Assembly: GCA_965243805.1 (NCBI GenBank)
Contig: OZ251577.1
Coordinates: 992,001-1,056,000, forward strand
Direction of reading: 5' to 3'
Length of the DNA: 64,000 nucleotides
DNA from: CATQHQ01 sp965243805
Lineage (GTDB): Bacteria > Gemmatimonadota > Gemmatimonadetes > Longimicrobiales > Gaopeijiaceae
Part shown: positions 37,907 through 46,662 of the stretch, piece by piece
Layout of the letters: each line of letters begins with the position of its first letter
Numbering within the stretch: position 1 is the stretch's first letter
Position numbers and translations under genes: made by a program
Notes under the pieces: model-generated
Told to the model about the DNA's origin: nothing
Databases searched by the model: none
Seen by the model: only the letters and a program-made list of their open reading frames with translations

Positions 37907-37914
37907 TTCGGGCG

Positions 37915-40260
37915 ATGCGCGTTCAGAAAGCTCGCGTCCTGGTGGCGCTGGTTGCCGCCGCGCTGGCGGCCGCGGCGTGCGGCGACGGCCCGTCGGCGCC
38001 CGCCCGGACGTTGGCGCGCCTCGAGCTGGCCACCGACTCGACTGCGCTGTGGGGCTACCCAGGGAGCGCCACCGTGGAGCGCTTGGTGGTACGGGCCGTC
38101 GACCGAACTGACAACCCCGTGCCGGGCGTGCTCGTGAGCTTCCAGGCGACAGAGGGCGGGTCGGCAGAGCCTTCGCAAGCGACCAGCGGAGCCGACGGAC
38201 TGGCCGCGACGACCTGGGTGCTGGGGCCGGCGCTGGGGGCGCACAGCATGACGGTGCGGGCGGATGGAGCCGGCCCGCTGATGGTTGCGGCAGCGGCGCG
38301 GCAGCTGGTCGAGCTGGACGGGGACACATTGTTCGTCGCGCTGGCCGACACTGCGCGGGCGTTGCGGGTCAACACCCCGCCGGGGCGGTCGTGGACCGCA
38401 CGCGTGGTCGAGGAGTCGCGGTGGCTCGACGACGTTGAAGTGGTGAACGTGCGCCGCCTCCAGAACCCTCCCCGACTAGAGCTCCAAGCGCGCTCGCCTG
38501 GCACCGCGCGCGTGGAAGTGGAGGCGGGAGACGCGGCGCAGAGCCTCTGGTTTGTCGTGGCTCCCGTCGAGGGGGAGGGGCCTGTGGTGCTCGACATCCG
38601 CCAGCCCGACTGGCCGGCCGATCCTACGGTCGTGCTTCGGGGCTACAACCTGGACCAAGTACCCTTGCCAGCAGTTCTGGTGGACGGCGAACCCGCCACT
38701 CTGGCCTACCAGGACAGCGCGGAGATCCTGGTCCGACCGGCGCCGATGGGCCGTGGAGCCTGCTCGGGACCTGCCGCGGCGACGGGCGTCCTGTCGGTGC
38801 TCGGGGCCACGGTTGTGGCCGAGCCCGTCGTCATGCGCGCCTCGGGGCCGCTGATCTCGCTCGCTCTCGGCGAAGAGGAGCGCCTCGACTCCAACGACGC
38901 TTGCCTGCGGCTGCTCCTGTCGCCCGGCGCTCGCCTCGCCGTAGCGGGGGTCGACCGCTCCTTTGTGGACCGCGCTCGGAACCAAGCCGAAGCTGTAACC
39001 TACGGCGGGCACCCGATGTACACGATCTTCATGGCGGACAGCACGCCCGGGGTCCGGTTCTCGGCAGGCGTTCGGCAAGAGTCGTCTTCCCGCGACACCG
39101 TCCGCCACTGGCCTTCGGACGTCGTGCCGTATCGGCCGTCCGCTGCTCTTGCTACGGCCAACGTGTACGTCAACACCGAGCCTTACGTCCCAGGCGACGA
39201 GTTCGAGTGGTCCACGAACAACGGGAGGTACGGAACGTACCAAGTCATGGCGCTCTATCCACCCAACGTTGTGTTTGCGGTCTTCAAGGAAGACCTGCCG
39301 GAGCTGTGGAGCGACGCGCGGAAGGCGGCCATGGACTCTCTCTTCATGGAACTGGGTTCCGACGACGTGCAAGGGATGTACAAGAACGTCTTCGGTCCAA
39401 CTCCGCCGGCCACGAGCCCGGCCACGGGACAGATGCTCGTCATGTTTCACGACGGCGTCGACGGCGAGGGCACTGGCGTCAACAATCCATATGGGCCCGA
39501 CAACCGCTACTCGACGATTCACTTTCGCCGGGTTCACTTCCAGGACGACAACGGCTGGTACCGCAACCTCGTGTCCCACGAGTTTGCCCATGCGTGGCAC
39601 TTTCGCAATATCGAGGGCTTCTCGGCGGTGTGGAGCATCGAGGGGATAGCGAACTTGTTCGCCGAGGAGTTTCTCCGCATTTCCGCGGGCTTGTCGTTGA
39701 ACGCGAACCACGACTACGACCAGCGCATCCGGAACTGGAGCTTGCGCTTGCCCGCCAGCGGGTCCTTTGCAGCCGGCTATCGGGAGAGCCATCCTTTCCT
39801 TCGGCACCTCGTTGCTCGACTGGTGCTGACGCACGGCCAGAGCTACGAGTCGGCCGTCCGTCGGGTGGTGCGGGGCGCCGCACTGGGCTGGTACGGCCGG
39901 CACTTTGTGCGATGGGGAAACGACGAGGCGGTCCGGGGACCGGGCCTAGTGGACCAAATGCAAGAAGTCGTTCCAGGGTGGGACCCGGTGGAGGCGCGTC
40001 TGGACTGGATGCTGTCCTTCGCTCTGGACGACCGTGCACCGTTCCAGGAGTACGGCATCGCATTTGCACGCGACGCTTGGCGGCACTTCGGACCGGTGCA
40101 GGATATCCGCCTGGGCAGCGGTCACGAGGCGTTTGCCACGGCCGTGCGCGCGGGCAATCTGTACTACTTGCTCAGCGGAGGCACGGAGTCGGCAACCGTT
40201 CGTCTGCGCATCGCTTCGGGAGAGCCGACGATGGCGTGGAAGGTGGTGCGCTTCAGGTAG
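37915..40260 (+). CDS. Lipoprotein with Ig-like domain and HExxH metallopeptidase domain
   Basis: From ATG 37915 this is a 781-aa lipoprotein (ALAAAACGDGPS). A bacterial Ig-like domain (about residues 30-125: VRAVDRTDNPVPGVLVSF) and a second beta-rich part precede a gluzincin-type peptidase domain. VSHEFAHAWHF supplies the HExxH zinc ligands, and EGIANLFAEEF supplies the third, acidic ligand downstream. Total length and the FAGYRES-type tail do not match a named family I recognise. It starts 8 bp after the RCC1 gene and is probably cotranscribed. A GTG at 37903 is an alternative start. Its stop overlaps the convergent DUF1343 gene by 8 bp. Confidence 0.8.
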   Translation: MRVQKARVLVALVAAALAAAACGDGPSAPARTLARLELATDSTALWGYPGSATVERLVVRAVDRTDNPVPGVLVSFQATEGGSAEPSQATSGADGLAATTWVLGPALGAHSMTVRADGAGPLMVAAAARQLVELDGDTLFVALADTARALRVNTPPGRSWTARVVEESRWLDDVEVVNVRRLQNPPRLELQARSPGTARVEVEAGDAAQSLWFVVAPVEGEGPVVLDIRQPDWPADPTVVLRGYNLDQVPLPAVLVDGEPATLAYQDSAEILVRPAPMGRGACSGPAAATGVLSVLGATVVAEPVVMRASGPLISLALGEEERLDSNDACLRLLLSPGARLAVAGVDRSFVDRARNQAEAVTYGGHPMYTIFMADSTPGVRFSAGVRQESSSRDTVRHWPSDVVPYRPSAALATANVYVNTEPYVPGDEFEWSTNNGRYGTYQVMALYPPNVVFAVFKEDLPELWSDARKAAMDSLFMELGSDDVQGMYKNVFGPTPPATSPATGQMLVMFHDGVDGEGTGVNNPYGPDNRYSTIHFRRVHFQDDNGWYRNLVSHEFAHAWHFRNIEGFSAVWSIEGIANLFAEEFLRISAGLSLNANHDYDQRIRNWSLRLPASGSFAAGYRESHPFLRHLVARLVLTHGQSYESAVRRVVRGAALGWYGRHFVRWGNDEAVRGPGLVDQMQEVVPGWDPVEARLDWMLSFALDDRAPFQEYGIAFARDAWRHFGPVQDIRLGSGHEAFATAVRAGNLYYLLSGGTESATVRLRIASGEPTMAWKVVRFR

Positions 40261-41455
40261 CGTCGTAGAGCAGGTACGGCTCCACCGACGCTTGGAACTC
40301 CGCTAGCTCGCGCTCCGTTCCCTGCATGATTTCGGTTGCGCTGGCGTCGGCTTCCAGGCCGGTCCGCAGCTGGTCGCTTCCCCACAAGATGTCGATGGGG
40401 GGCAGCGTCTCTTCGTACTCGTAGGGCGGGGCGCGCCACTCGAAGCGGTTGGGCGACAGGCTGCGAGCCGCTGACAGCACCTCGACGGCGGTACGCACCG
40501 GCGCGAAGGCGCGGGGGTCGGTTACGTGCAGCTGGGCGCCGCCGCACAGTTGGCCGGCGTGCTTCTGGAAGGTGGGCTCGAAGTGGCACGGGCGGAACGC
40601 GACGCCGGGCAGCTCCGCGCCGCGCAACCGCTTCACCAGGGCGTCGGGGTCCAGCCATGGTGCGCCGAAGAGCTCGAAGGGGCGCGTGGTCCCCCGCCCT
40701 TCCGACAGGTTGGCGCCCTCCAACAACACCATGCCTGGGTAGACCGTGCACGACGAGAGGGTGGGAAGGTTGGGGCTGGGCATGACCCAGGGCAGTCCCG
40801 TTTCGCACCACGTCATGTCGCGCCGCCAGCCTCGACAGGGCAGCACCGAGAGCTCGCAGTCGACGCTTCGTTCGCCGCGCAGCCACTGCGCCAGCTCGCC
40901 GCAGGTCAGCCCGTGGCGCAACGGGATCGGATGGAGCCCCACAAACGACTCGAATCCCCGCCTTAATATTGGGCCTTCACGCTCTGCGCCCACCGGGTTG
41001 GGCCGGTCGAGGACCACGAACCGCACGCCGGCTTCCCCGCACGCCTCCATCGCCAGCGCCATCGTCCACACGAAGGTGTAGACGCGCACGCCCACATCCT
41101 GAAGGTCGAAGAGGACGGCGTCCAGGCCCGCCAGCATGTCGGACGTGGGCTTGCGCACCTCGCCGTACAGCGAGTGCACGGGCAGCCCTGTGGCCGGGTC
41201 TGCGTAGGGCGCCGACTCGATCATGTTGTCCTGCTTCTCGCCCCGCGCGCCGTGCTGGGGGCCGAAGAGGGCGCGCACGTCCAGCCCGGCCTTCCTCGCC
41301 TCGTCCACTCCGAACGCCAAGTTCGACGCCACCGACGCCGGATGCACCACCATTCCCAGGCGGGCGCTGGTCAGTCCCAGTCGTTCCGCCGCCCCGGGTT
41401 CGCCGACGAGACGGTCGAGGCCCGTCGCAACCTGTCCGCCCGAGGCCCGTCGCAA
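40253..41455 (-). CDS. DUF1343/NamZ-like exo-N-acetylmuramidase
   Basis: This roughly 400-aa protein belongs to DUF1343, whose characterised member NamZ is an exo-beta-N-acetylmuramidase cleaving terminal MurNAc from peptidoglycan fragments. Typical stretches are GMVVHPASVASNLAFGVD, ALFGPQHGARGEKQDNM, FDLQDVGVRVYTFVWTMALA, PNLPTLSSCTVYPGMVLLEG and GRGTTRPFELFGAPW. It is cytoplasmic as drawn, with no signal peptide. The start is uncertain: the region just upstream is a 25-bp tandem repeat and holds no ATG or GTG in frame; TTG 41455, within a repeat copy, is the only candidate I find. It is downstream of the flavoprotein gene. Confidence 0.85.
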   Translation of the reverse strand: MRRASGGQVATGLDRLVGEPGAAERLGLTSARLGMVVHPASVASNLAFGVDEARKAGLDVRALFGPQHGARGEKQDNMIESAPYADPATGLPVHSLYGEVRKPTSDMLAGLDAVLFDLQDVGVRVYTFVWTMALAMEACGEAGVRFVVLDRPNPVGAEREGPILRRGFESFVGLHPIPLRHGLTCGELAQWLRGERSVDCELSVLPCRGWRRDMTWCETGLPWVMPSPNLPTLSSCTVYPGMVLLEGANLSEGRGTTRPFELFGAPWLDPDALVKRLRGAELPGVAFRPCHFEPTFQKHAGQLCGGAQLHVTDPRAFAPVRTAVEVLSAARSLSPNRFEWRAPPYEYEETLPPIDILWGSDQLRTGLEADASATEIMQGTERELAEFQASVEPYLLYDAT

Positions 41456-41517
41456 CCTGTCCGCCCGTGGCCCGTCGCAACCTGTCCGCCCGTGGCCCGT
41501 CGCAACCTGTCCGCCTG
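41418..41517. repeat. 25-bp tandem repeat, four copies, over a gene junction
   Basis: Copies start at 41418, 41443, 41468 and 41493 and differ at only one or two positions; core GGCCCGTCGCAACCTGTCC. The unit is not a multiple of three, so each copy is read in a different frame. It spans the 5' end of the muramidase gene and ends 9 bp before the flavoprotein stop. It is a direct tandem repeat without spacers, not CRISPR. Confidence 0.95.
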
Positions 41518-41526
41518 GGGGCCGGC

Positions 41527-43026
41527 CTACTTGTCGGCCCCGACGGCGACCTTTGTGGGGACTAGCCTTCCAGTGCTGGCCCCGGCGCCTTCGCCCTTCT
41601 CGTAGTACTCGGCGTCCTCGTTCACGTTCCATAGGTTGTAGCGCTGCTCGCCCAAGACGATGTTCTCCACTGCGAGCATGGCCGTCATCATGGCGTGGTC
41701 TTGGTTGTTGTACCTGTGCATGCCGTTGCGACCCGTGAGATGCAAGCCGGGACAATCGGACTCCACGAAGCGACGAATCACATCGACCCTCTCCCGGTAG
41801 CTGTCGTCGTAGATCGGATACGCCTTCTTTTGGCGGATGACGAAACCGTCGATTAGGTCTTCGGGAGCAGCGAGCCCGATCTGCACGAGCTCTTTCTTCG
41901 CCAACTCGATCATGGCGGCATCCGAACTGCTCCACATTCCATCGCCTTCGAAGCAGAAGTACTCCATGCAGTAGAACGCGTTGTCCGGGTCCGGAACCAT
42001 CTCTGGAGACCAGTACTTGAAGTTCTCGATCCGTCCGACTTTTACATCGGCATCGTGGATGTAGATCCACTGATCCGTGAAGACCTCTCTGTCCTTGACC
42101 ACGATTCCAACCGCGAGAAAGTCTCGGTACCTCAGGCGGTCCGCCGCGGTCGTCACTTGCGACGGCGCAGGCGGATCGACGAAGCTGACGAGTTCGCGCA
42201 ACGGAGCCGACGAAATCACGTGGTCGGCCTCGTAGAACGCTTCTTCGCCGTCCTCTCCCAGCGATCCTACCCTCCACCCGCCCTCCGGCAGTCGCTGGAG
42301 ACTCGTGGCGCGACGGCCCATCTCGATCTTGCCTCCTTGAGCCAGTATCTTGCGTCCGGCACTCTCCCACATCATGCCTGCGCCCTTCGGCGGGTAGCGA
42401 AACGAACCGATCAGGGTCTTGATCACTTCCCCTCCCTTCGTGCGACTGCCGAAGAGAGCGTTCTTGACCGCCTCCCAGAGCGTAAAGCGTTTGATCCGCT
42501 GCGCCGCCCAGTCGGCGGATATCTCCGAGCACTTCATCCCCCAGACCTTCTCCGTGTATGTCTTGAAGAACATGGAGAAGAGTCTGCGGCCGAAGTTGTT
42601 GCATACCCACTCCTCAAAGTTCTCAGGGGTGCGATGAGGCGGGATTCGCGCCTTCACGTACGAGAGGGTGCAGAGCAGCGCCTCGAGCACTCCGAGCTTG
42701 CTGAAGATGTTGCCGGCCCGCAGGGGATAGTCGAAGAAGTGTTTCCTGTAGTAGATGCTGGACTTGCGCATGCAGCGAATAAAGCCTTCGTCGAGGATCT
42801 CCAGCCAGAGCTGGTCGACTTCTTCGGACTTGGTGTAGAAGCGGTGGCCGCCGACGTCGCAACGGTAGCCGTTGTGGGATACGGTGCGGGAAATGCCGCC
42901 GAGATAGATCGGATCGGCTTCGAGCACCGTTACGGGGATGCCCTTTTTGGAAAGCAGGTAGGCGGCGGTCAAGCCAGCGGGGCCGCCGCCGATGCAGAGT
43001 ACGCGGGTGTTGGTCGGGGCATTCAC
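41527..43026 (-). CDS. UDP-galactopyranose-mutase-like FAD oxidoreductase
   Basis: This is a 499-aa flavoprotein of the NAD(P)/FAD-dependent group related to UDP-galactopyranose mutase and protoporphyrinogen oxidase. The FAD-binding CIGGGPAGLTAAYLLSKKG is at the N-terminus, and GGISRTVSHNGYRCDVGGHRF is the second dinucleotide-contacting loop. Later motifs include LTGRNGMHRYNNQDHAM, which fits the C-terminal FAD motif. The reaction is unknown; relatives occur in surface-polysaccharide clusters. The start is a GTG at 43026. Confidence 0.88.
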   Translation of the reverse strand: MNAPTNTRVLCIGGGPAGLTAAYLLSKKGIPVTVLEADPIYLGGISRTVSHNGYRCDVGGHRFYTKSEEVDQLWLEILDEGFIRCMRKSSIYYRKHFFDYPLRAGNIFSKLGVLEALLCTLSYVKARIPPHRTPENFEEWVCNNFGRRLFSMFFKTYTEKVWGMKCSEISADWAAQRIKRFTLWEAVKNALFGSRTKGGEVIKTLIGSFRYPPKGAGMMWESAGRKILAQGGKIEMGRRATSLQRLPEGGWRVGSLGEDGEEAFYEADHVISSAPLRELVSFVDPPAPSQVTTAADRLRYRDFLAVGIVVKDREVFTDQWIYIHDADVKVGRIENFKYWSPEMVPDPDNAFYCMEYFCFEGDGMWSSSDAAMIELAKKELVQIGLAAPEDLIDGFVIRQKKAYPIYDDSYRERVDVIRRFVESDCPGLHLTGRNGMHRYNNQDHAMMTAMLAVENIVLGEQRYNLWNVNEDAEYYEKGEGAGASTGRLVPTKVAVGADK

Positions 43027-43199
43027 GGGTATGCGAAGTGGTCCGGTGGGCTGGGGGGAGGGGAGGATGGGGAGGGGGCGGGTTGCGGGCGGACTTCACT
43101 CACGACTCTGGACAATAGCGCAACGCGCAGTCCTGTCAAGTCAAGTCAAGTGGCGCGGAGTCGGGGTGCGGAGTCGGCCTACGGAGTCGGCCTGGGAGG
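43027..43199. other. Intergenic region with short repeats
   Basis: 173 bp between two same-strand genes. It holds GTCAAGTCAAGTCAAG and three copies of CGGAGTCGG near 43135-43195. No promoter or terminator is clear. Confidence 0.5.
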
Positions 43200-46100
43200 C
43201 TAGCGCCCTTCCCGCGGTGCGCCGCGAGAGAGCACTCGGTAGTACTCCTCCACCAGGGCCCGGTACTCCTCGGGTACGTCGCCGGAGCGGTGCATGAGAA
43301 GCTGTTCCTCGCCAGCGGCGGCCAGTTCTCGGCGCAGGCGGAACTCCAGCTGCTTCATCCCTTCCACCAGCTCGCTGCGCAGGCGCATCACCTCTTCCGG
43401 GTCGGAGTAGGTGCGGTCGCGGTCGAGGGCGCGCATGGCGTCGATCATCGCTTCCAGCTCCGAGGGGTCGGCGCCGGTGCGCTCCATCAGCTCCGCAAGG
43501 GCTCTCGCCTCACCGGCCCGCTCGCGAACCTCGCGTCGCATCCGCCGAACGTTGTTGGGGCCCCCGTCGGGCTGCCCCTGCCTCTGCTCCATCGACTCCA
43601 GGCTGCGGACCAGATCGCGGGCCGACTCCAGCGCATCCTCTCGCGGGTCGCCGTCGGGCCGTGCGCTGATCGCTGCGGACGCTTCCGCGAGTCGGTTCTG
43701 CAACGACTGGATTGCTTGGGAGGTCTGGTTCTCGAACGCCTCGGCGTAATCGGCCTGATCGGGTCGGCCCACCAAGCCGCGGGAGTACCGCAACCGCTCC
43801 CTCAGCTGGGTGTCGCGGATCGTCTCGGCGGCCTCCTCCAGCTCGTTCGCTCCGGTCCTGCCGTCGCGACGGGCCTGGGCGGCGGCTTGATCGAGCTTCT
43901 GCAGCACTTCTTCCGCCCGCTCCGCCATGGACTCCTTGACATCGTGGATACGGCCGATCTGGTCCGCCGATGGACGGCCCGCCTGGCGCATGGCCTCCAT
44001 GCGATTGGTCACGTCCCGCTGCTGGCGCTCCAGTTCGCCGGCCTGCCGGCGGGCCTCGGCCACATCGCGCTCCAGGCGGTCGTCGCGCGCGTCTTCCAGC
44101 TGCTCCCGGGCGTCCCGCAGGCGCCGCAGCGCCGATTGGGCCTCGGCCACCCCGGCGTTGCCTCGGTTTGCGGCGGCCCGACGCATGTCGTCCGCGGCTT
44201 GCTGGAGCTGTCGCGACACGTCTTCCAGGCTCCGGTCGCCGGACTCTCGCGAGAGGCGCTCCAGCCTCCGGGCCGCCTCCTCGGCCTCGTCGGCCAGCTC
44301 CCGTGCCGCTTCGCCTCCGCCTCCACCGGTCGCGCTTTCGCGCTGGGCTGCCGCTCGCCGCCTCTGGCGCTCCAACTCCTGTTCCTGGCGACGCGCCAGC
44401 TCGCGGAGCTTCTCCAACGACTCGTCCACCGCTTGGTCTGCGGTCTCCTGTCGGCTCTGCTGGACGGTCTCGTACTGATTGCGGAGCTGGTCCGTTTCCA
44501 GCTCGAAGAGGTCTGCCAAGTCCTCTGCGCTGGGGCCGGCGCCTCCACCTCCCCCGCCTCCACCACGCTGCTGCTCCATGGAAACGAAGCGCTCGTAGGT
44601 CTCCTCGGCCTTCTGCAGTTCCCGCAACGCCCGCTGCTCCGGTCCGATGGCGCCTCCGGGAGCCAGCGCGCGCAACGAGTCCTCGGCCTCCCGCATCGCT
44701 TCCACCGCGCGGGGCAACGCCTCGGCGATCCGCTGGAAGGACTCGTCGGCGCCGGTGATTCCCCGGTTGACGATCCGCTGGGCGAGCGTCTCCACCTGCT
44801 CCCGCAGCCGCCGCTGGCTGAGCGCGATGCTGACCACGTTCTCTTCCCACGTCTCCGGCGTATAGCTCGTCCGGTCGCGCACCAGGTTGAAGCTGGCGGC
44901 GATGATCTGACGCTGGAGCCGCGACAGGTCCTCCTCCATCTCTCCACCTGCTCCGCCGCCACCGCCACCGCCCGCACCTGCCGGTGCCTCTCTGAAATCC
45001 CGGCGGAAGGGCCGGACCTGCAAGAAGTAGATGTCCGTGGACGCTTCGTTTGGCACAGGCGCGTTGTCCCTGGCGACGCCGTGGTAGGCGACCAGATCGC
45101 CCGTCTCCAGCTCCATCTCTTCCATGAAGACGACGTGGCTCGCGGTCACCTCCGGCGTTGGCGTGCCCGTGGAGCTATGGATTCGCACGGTGTCCGGCGG
45201 TCCTCCGTTGACCGACCCGATCCAGAGGACTTCTGCGACCCCGATGTCGTCGTCGGCCCGCGCCTCGATGAACACTTCCTCGATGGAGCTCACCTCCGTG
45301 TCGCGCCCGGGCTTGCTGAACGAGATCGAAGGTCCCTGGTCCGTCAGCACGTCGATGCGGTAGTGGGGCGCACCCGCCACCCAAGCACCGTCACTGGTCT
45401 GGAACTCGATTCCGTAGAAGCCTTGGCGGGCGACTTGGAACGAGCCGCGGAAGGAGGACGCGACCTGACCAGAGGACGCGACCTGACCAGCGGCGTCCTC
45501 GGTGGTCGGGAGGTCGAGGGCAGCCGTCTCCAAGGCCGACATGGCTATTGTATCGCCCGAGTCCAGCACCAAGCGGGCCGCCGGAGCCGACAATGTGGGC
45601 GTGACGGTCAGCGTCACGGTGGTGCCAGCCAGGGCGGCCACGTCGCCTCCGTACTCGAACCGACGCGGGGCGAGGCCGGAGTAGGCGGGGAAGCGGTACT
45701 CCATCTCCAAGCGGTCCACTGCTGGAAGGTCGGCGACGCCCAGCGCAAAGGTTGCGGAGCGCACGCCGCTGGACTCCACGTAGTACCGGGTTGCCTCGGC
45801 CACGTTGAGGAGCAGCCCCTCGAAAGCGCCGGTGCCCGTCTCGATCATGGGCATGGCCGACCATCCGCTCTCGCCCGCTTCCTGCGTGTACAGGACCACG
45901 TCTTCGGAGTTGAAGCCCCCGAGGACGGCGGAGACCATGAGGTCCGAGTTGCGAGAGATCGTCGTGTCGCCCGGGTTCACGGAAACGCTGTACGGATTCA
46001 CCGCTTCGGCGGCGCGTGCGGGGAAGAAGAGCGCAGACGATGCGTGGCGGAAGAAGCCCGGGCCCAGGAAGACGAGGGCGAACGACGCCAGCGCCAAGCC

Positions 46101-46607
46101 GCCCAGCGCACCCGACGAGCGTCGAATGGCCGATCTCTCTATTGACCTGCCGTAGTCGATCCTCCGGCATCGCTTGACGGCCCGCTCCACGACGGCTTCC
46201 AGCAGTTCGGTGGGTGCCGGAGCGTCGGGACGAACCGCCTCCACCGCAGTCAGCACCCGGGACTTGAGAGAGGGTTCGTGCTCCTCCAGGTAGAGGGCCA
46301 CCCGGTCGTCGGAGATCGGGCGAAGCAGCGGCCACGCCACCCACCACGCCAGCAGGCAAGCTACGGTCAGCCAAAGGACGACTCGAAACGCCGTCACCGC
46401 CTCCGGCTGGAAGCGCAGCGCCTCCAAAGTGGAGGCAGAAAGGAGGAAGGTGAGGAGCACGGCCGCCACCGTAAGGGCGAGCCCGCGAACCACGAGCTTG
46501 ACCCGCCAGCGACGACGCACGCGACCGACGACGCGACGGATCTCGTCCGAACTCCGGAGCCGGCGGCCAGTCTGGGTGCTTGGGCGGGTCGGGTCCATGG
46601 TCGTCAA
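43200..46607 (-). CDS. DUF4175 membrane protein with long coiled coil
   Basis: The 1135-aa product is a DUF4175 family protein. The N-terminal region has three hydrophobic segments (LALTVAAVLLTFLLSAS, VVLWLTVACLLAWWVAW, ALGGLALASFALVFLGPGFF), followed by a periplasmic beta-rich part (about residues 180-520). The C-terminal 550 residues are extremely Gln/Arg/Glu/Ala-rich and should form extended coiled coils (QRRLREQVETLAQR, QEQELERQRRR). Its role is unknown, but it always accompanies MoxR-DUF58-BatA genes. A duplicated GQVASS hexapeptide stems from an 18-bp repeat at 45455-45490. Last gene of the operon. Confidence 0.87.
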   Translation of the reverse strand: MTTMDPTRPSTQTGRRLRSSDEIRRVVGRVRRRWRVKLVVRGLALTVAAVLLTFLLSASTLEALRFQPEAVTAFRVVLWLTVACLLAWWVAWPLLRPISDDRVALYLEEHEPSLKSRVLTAVEAVRPDAPAPTELLEAVVERAVKRCRRIDYGRSIERSAIRRSSGALGGLALASFALVFLGPGFFRHASSALFFPARAAEAVNPYSVSVNPGDTTISRNSDLMVSAVLGGFNSEDVVLYTQEAGESGWSAMPMIETGTGAFEGLLLNVAEATRYYVESSGVRSATFALGVADLPAVDRLEMEYRFPAYSGLAPRRFEYGGDVAALAGTTVTLTVTPTLSAPAARLVLDSGDTIAMSALETAALDLPTTEDAAGQVASSGQVASSFRGSFQVARQGFYGIEFQTSDGAWVAGAPHYRIDVLTDQGPSISFSKPGRDTEVSSIEEVFIEARADDDIGVAEVLWIGSVNGGPPDTVRIHSSTGTPTPEVTASHVVFMEEMELETGDLVAYHGVARDNAPVPNEASTDIYFLQVRPFRRDFREAPAGAGGGGGGGAGGEMEEDLSRLQRQIIAASFNLVRDRTSYTPETWEENVVSIALSQRRLREQVETLAQRIVNRGITGADESFQRIAEALPRAVEAMREAEDSLRALAPGGAIGPEQRALRELQKAEETYERFVSMEQQRGGGGGGGGAGPSAEDLADLFELETDQLRNQYETVQQSRQETADQAVDESLEKLRELARRQEQELERQRRRAAAQRESATGGGGGEAARELADEAEEAARRLERLSRESGDRSLEDVSRQLQQAADDMRRAAANRGNAGVAEAQSALRRLRDAREQLEDARDDRLERDVAEARRQAGELERQQRDVTNRMEAMRQAGRPSADQIGRIHDVKESMAERAEEVLQKLDQAAAQARRDGRTGANELEEAAETIRDTQLRERLRYSRGLVGRPDQADYAEAFENQTSQAIQSLQNRLAEASAAISARPDGDPREDALESARDLVRSLESMEQRQGQPDGGPNNVRRMRREVRERAGEARALAELMERTGADPSELEAMIDAMRALDRDRTYSDPEEVMRLRSELVEGMKQLEFRLRRELAAAGEEQLLMHRSGDVPEEYRALVEEYYRVLSRGAPREGR
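45455..45490. repeat. 18-bp perfect duplication in DUF4175 gene
   Basis: AGGACGCGACCTGACCAG is repeated exactly at 45455 and 45473. It gives the doubled hexapeptide GQVASS. Confidence 0.95.
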
Positions 46608-46662
46608 CTAGAGCGAAGGGGAATCAACGCTGGGGTAATGGTACCAGACGAACCACTCCAGT

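Noticed and set aside
37507..37914. N-terminal extension of the HExxH lipoprotein
   Set aside because: Lies in the RCC1 gene in another frame; the lipoprotein signal starts at 37915.
41418..41517. CRISPR-like array
   Set aside because: Copies are adjacent with no spacers; only four units and no cas genes nearby.
46608..46662. Promoter between BatA-like and DUF4175 genes
   Set aside because: Only 55 bp, with no clear -35/-10; the run of genes seems continuous.
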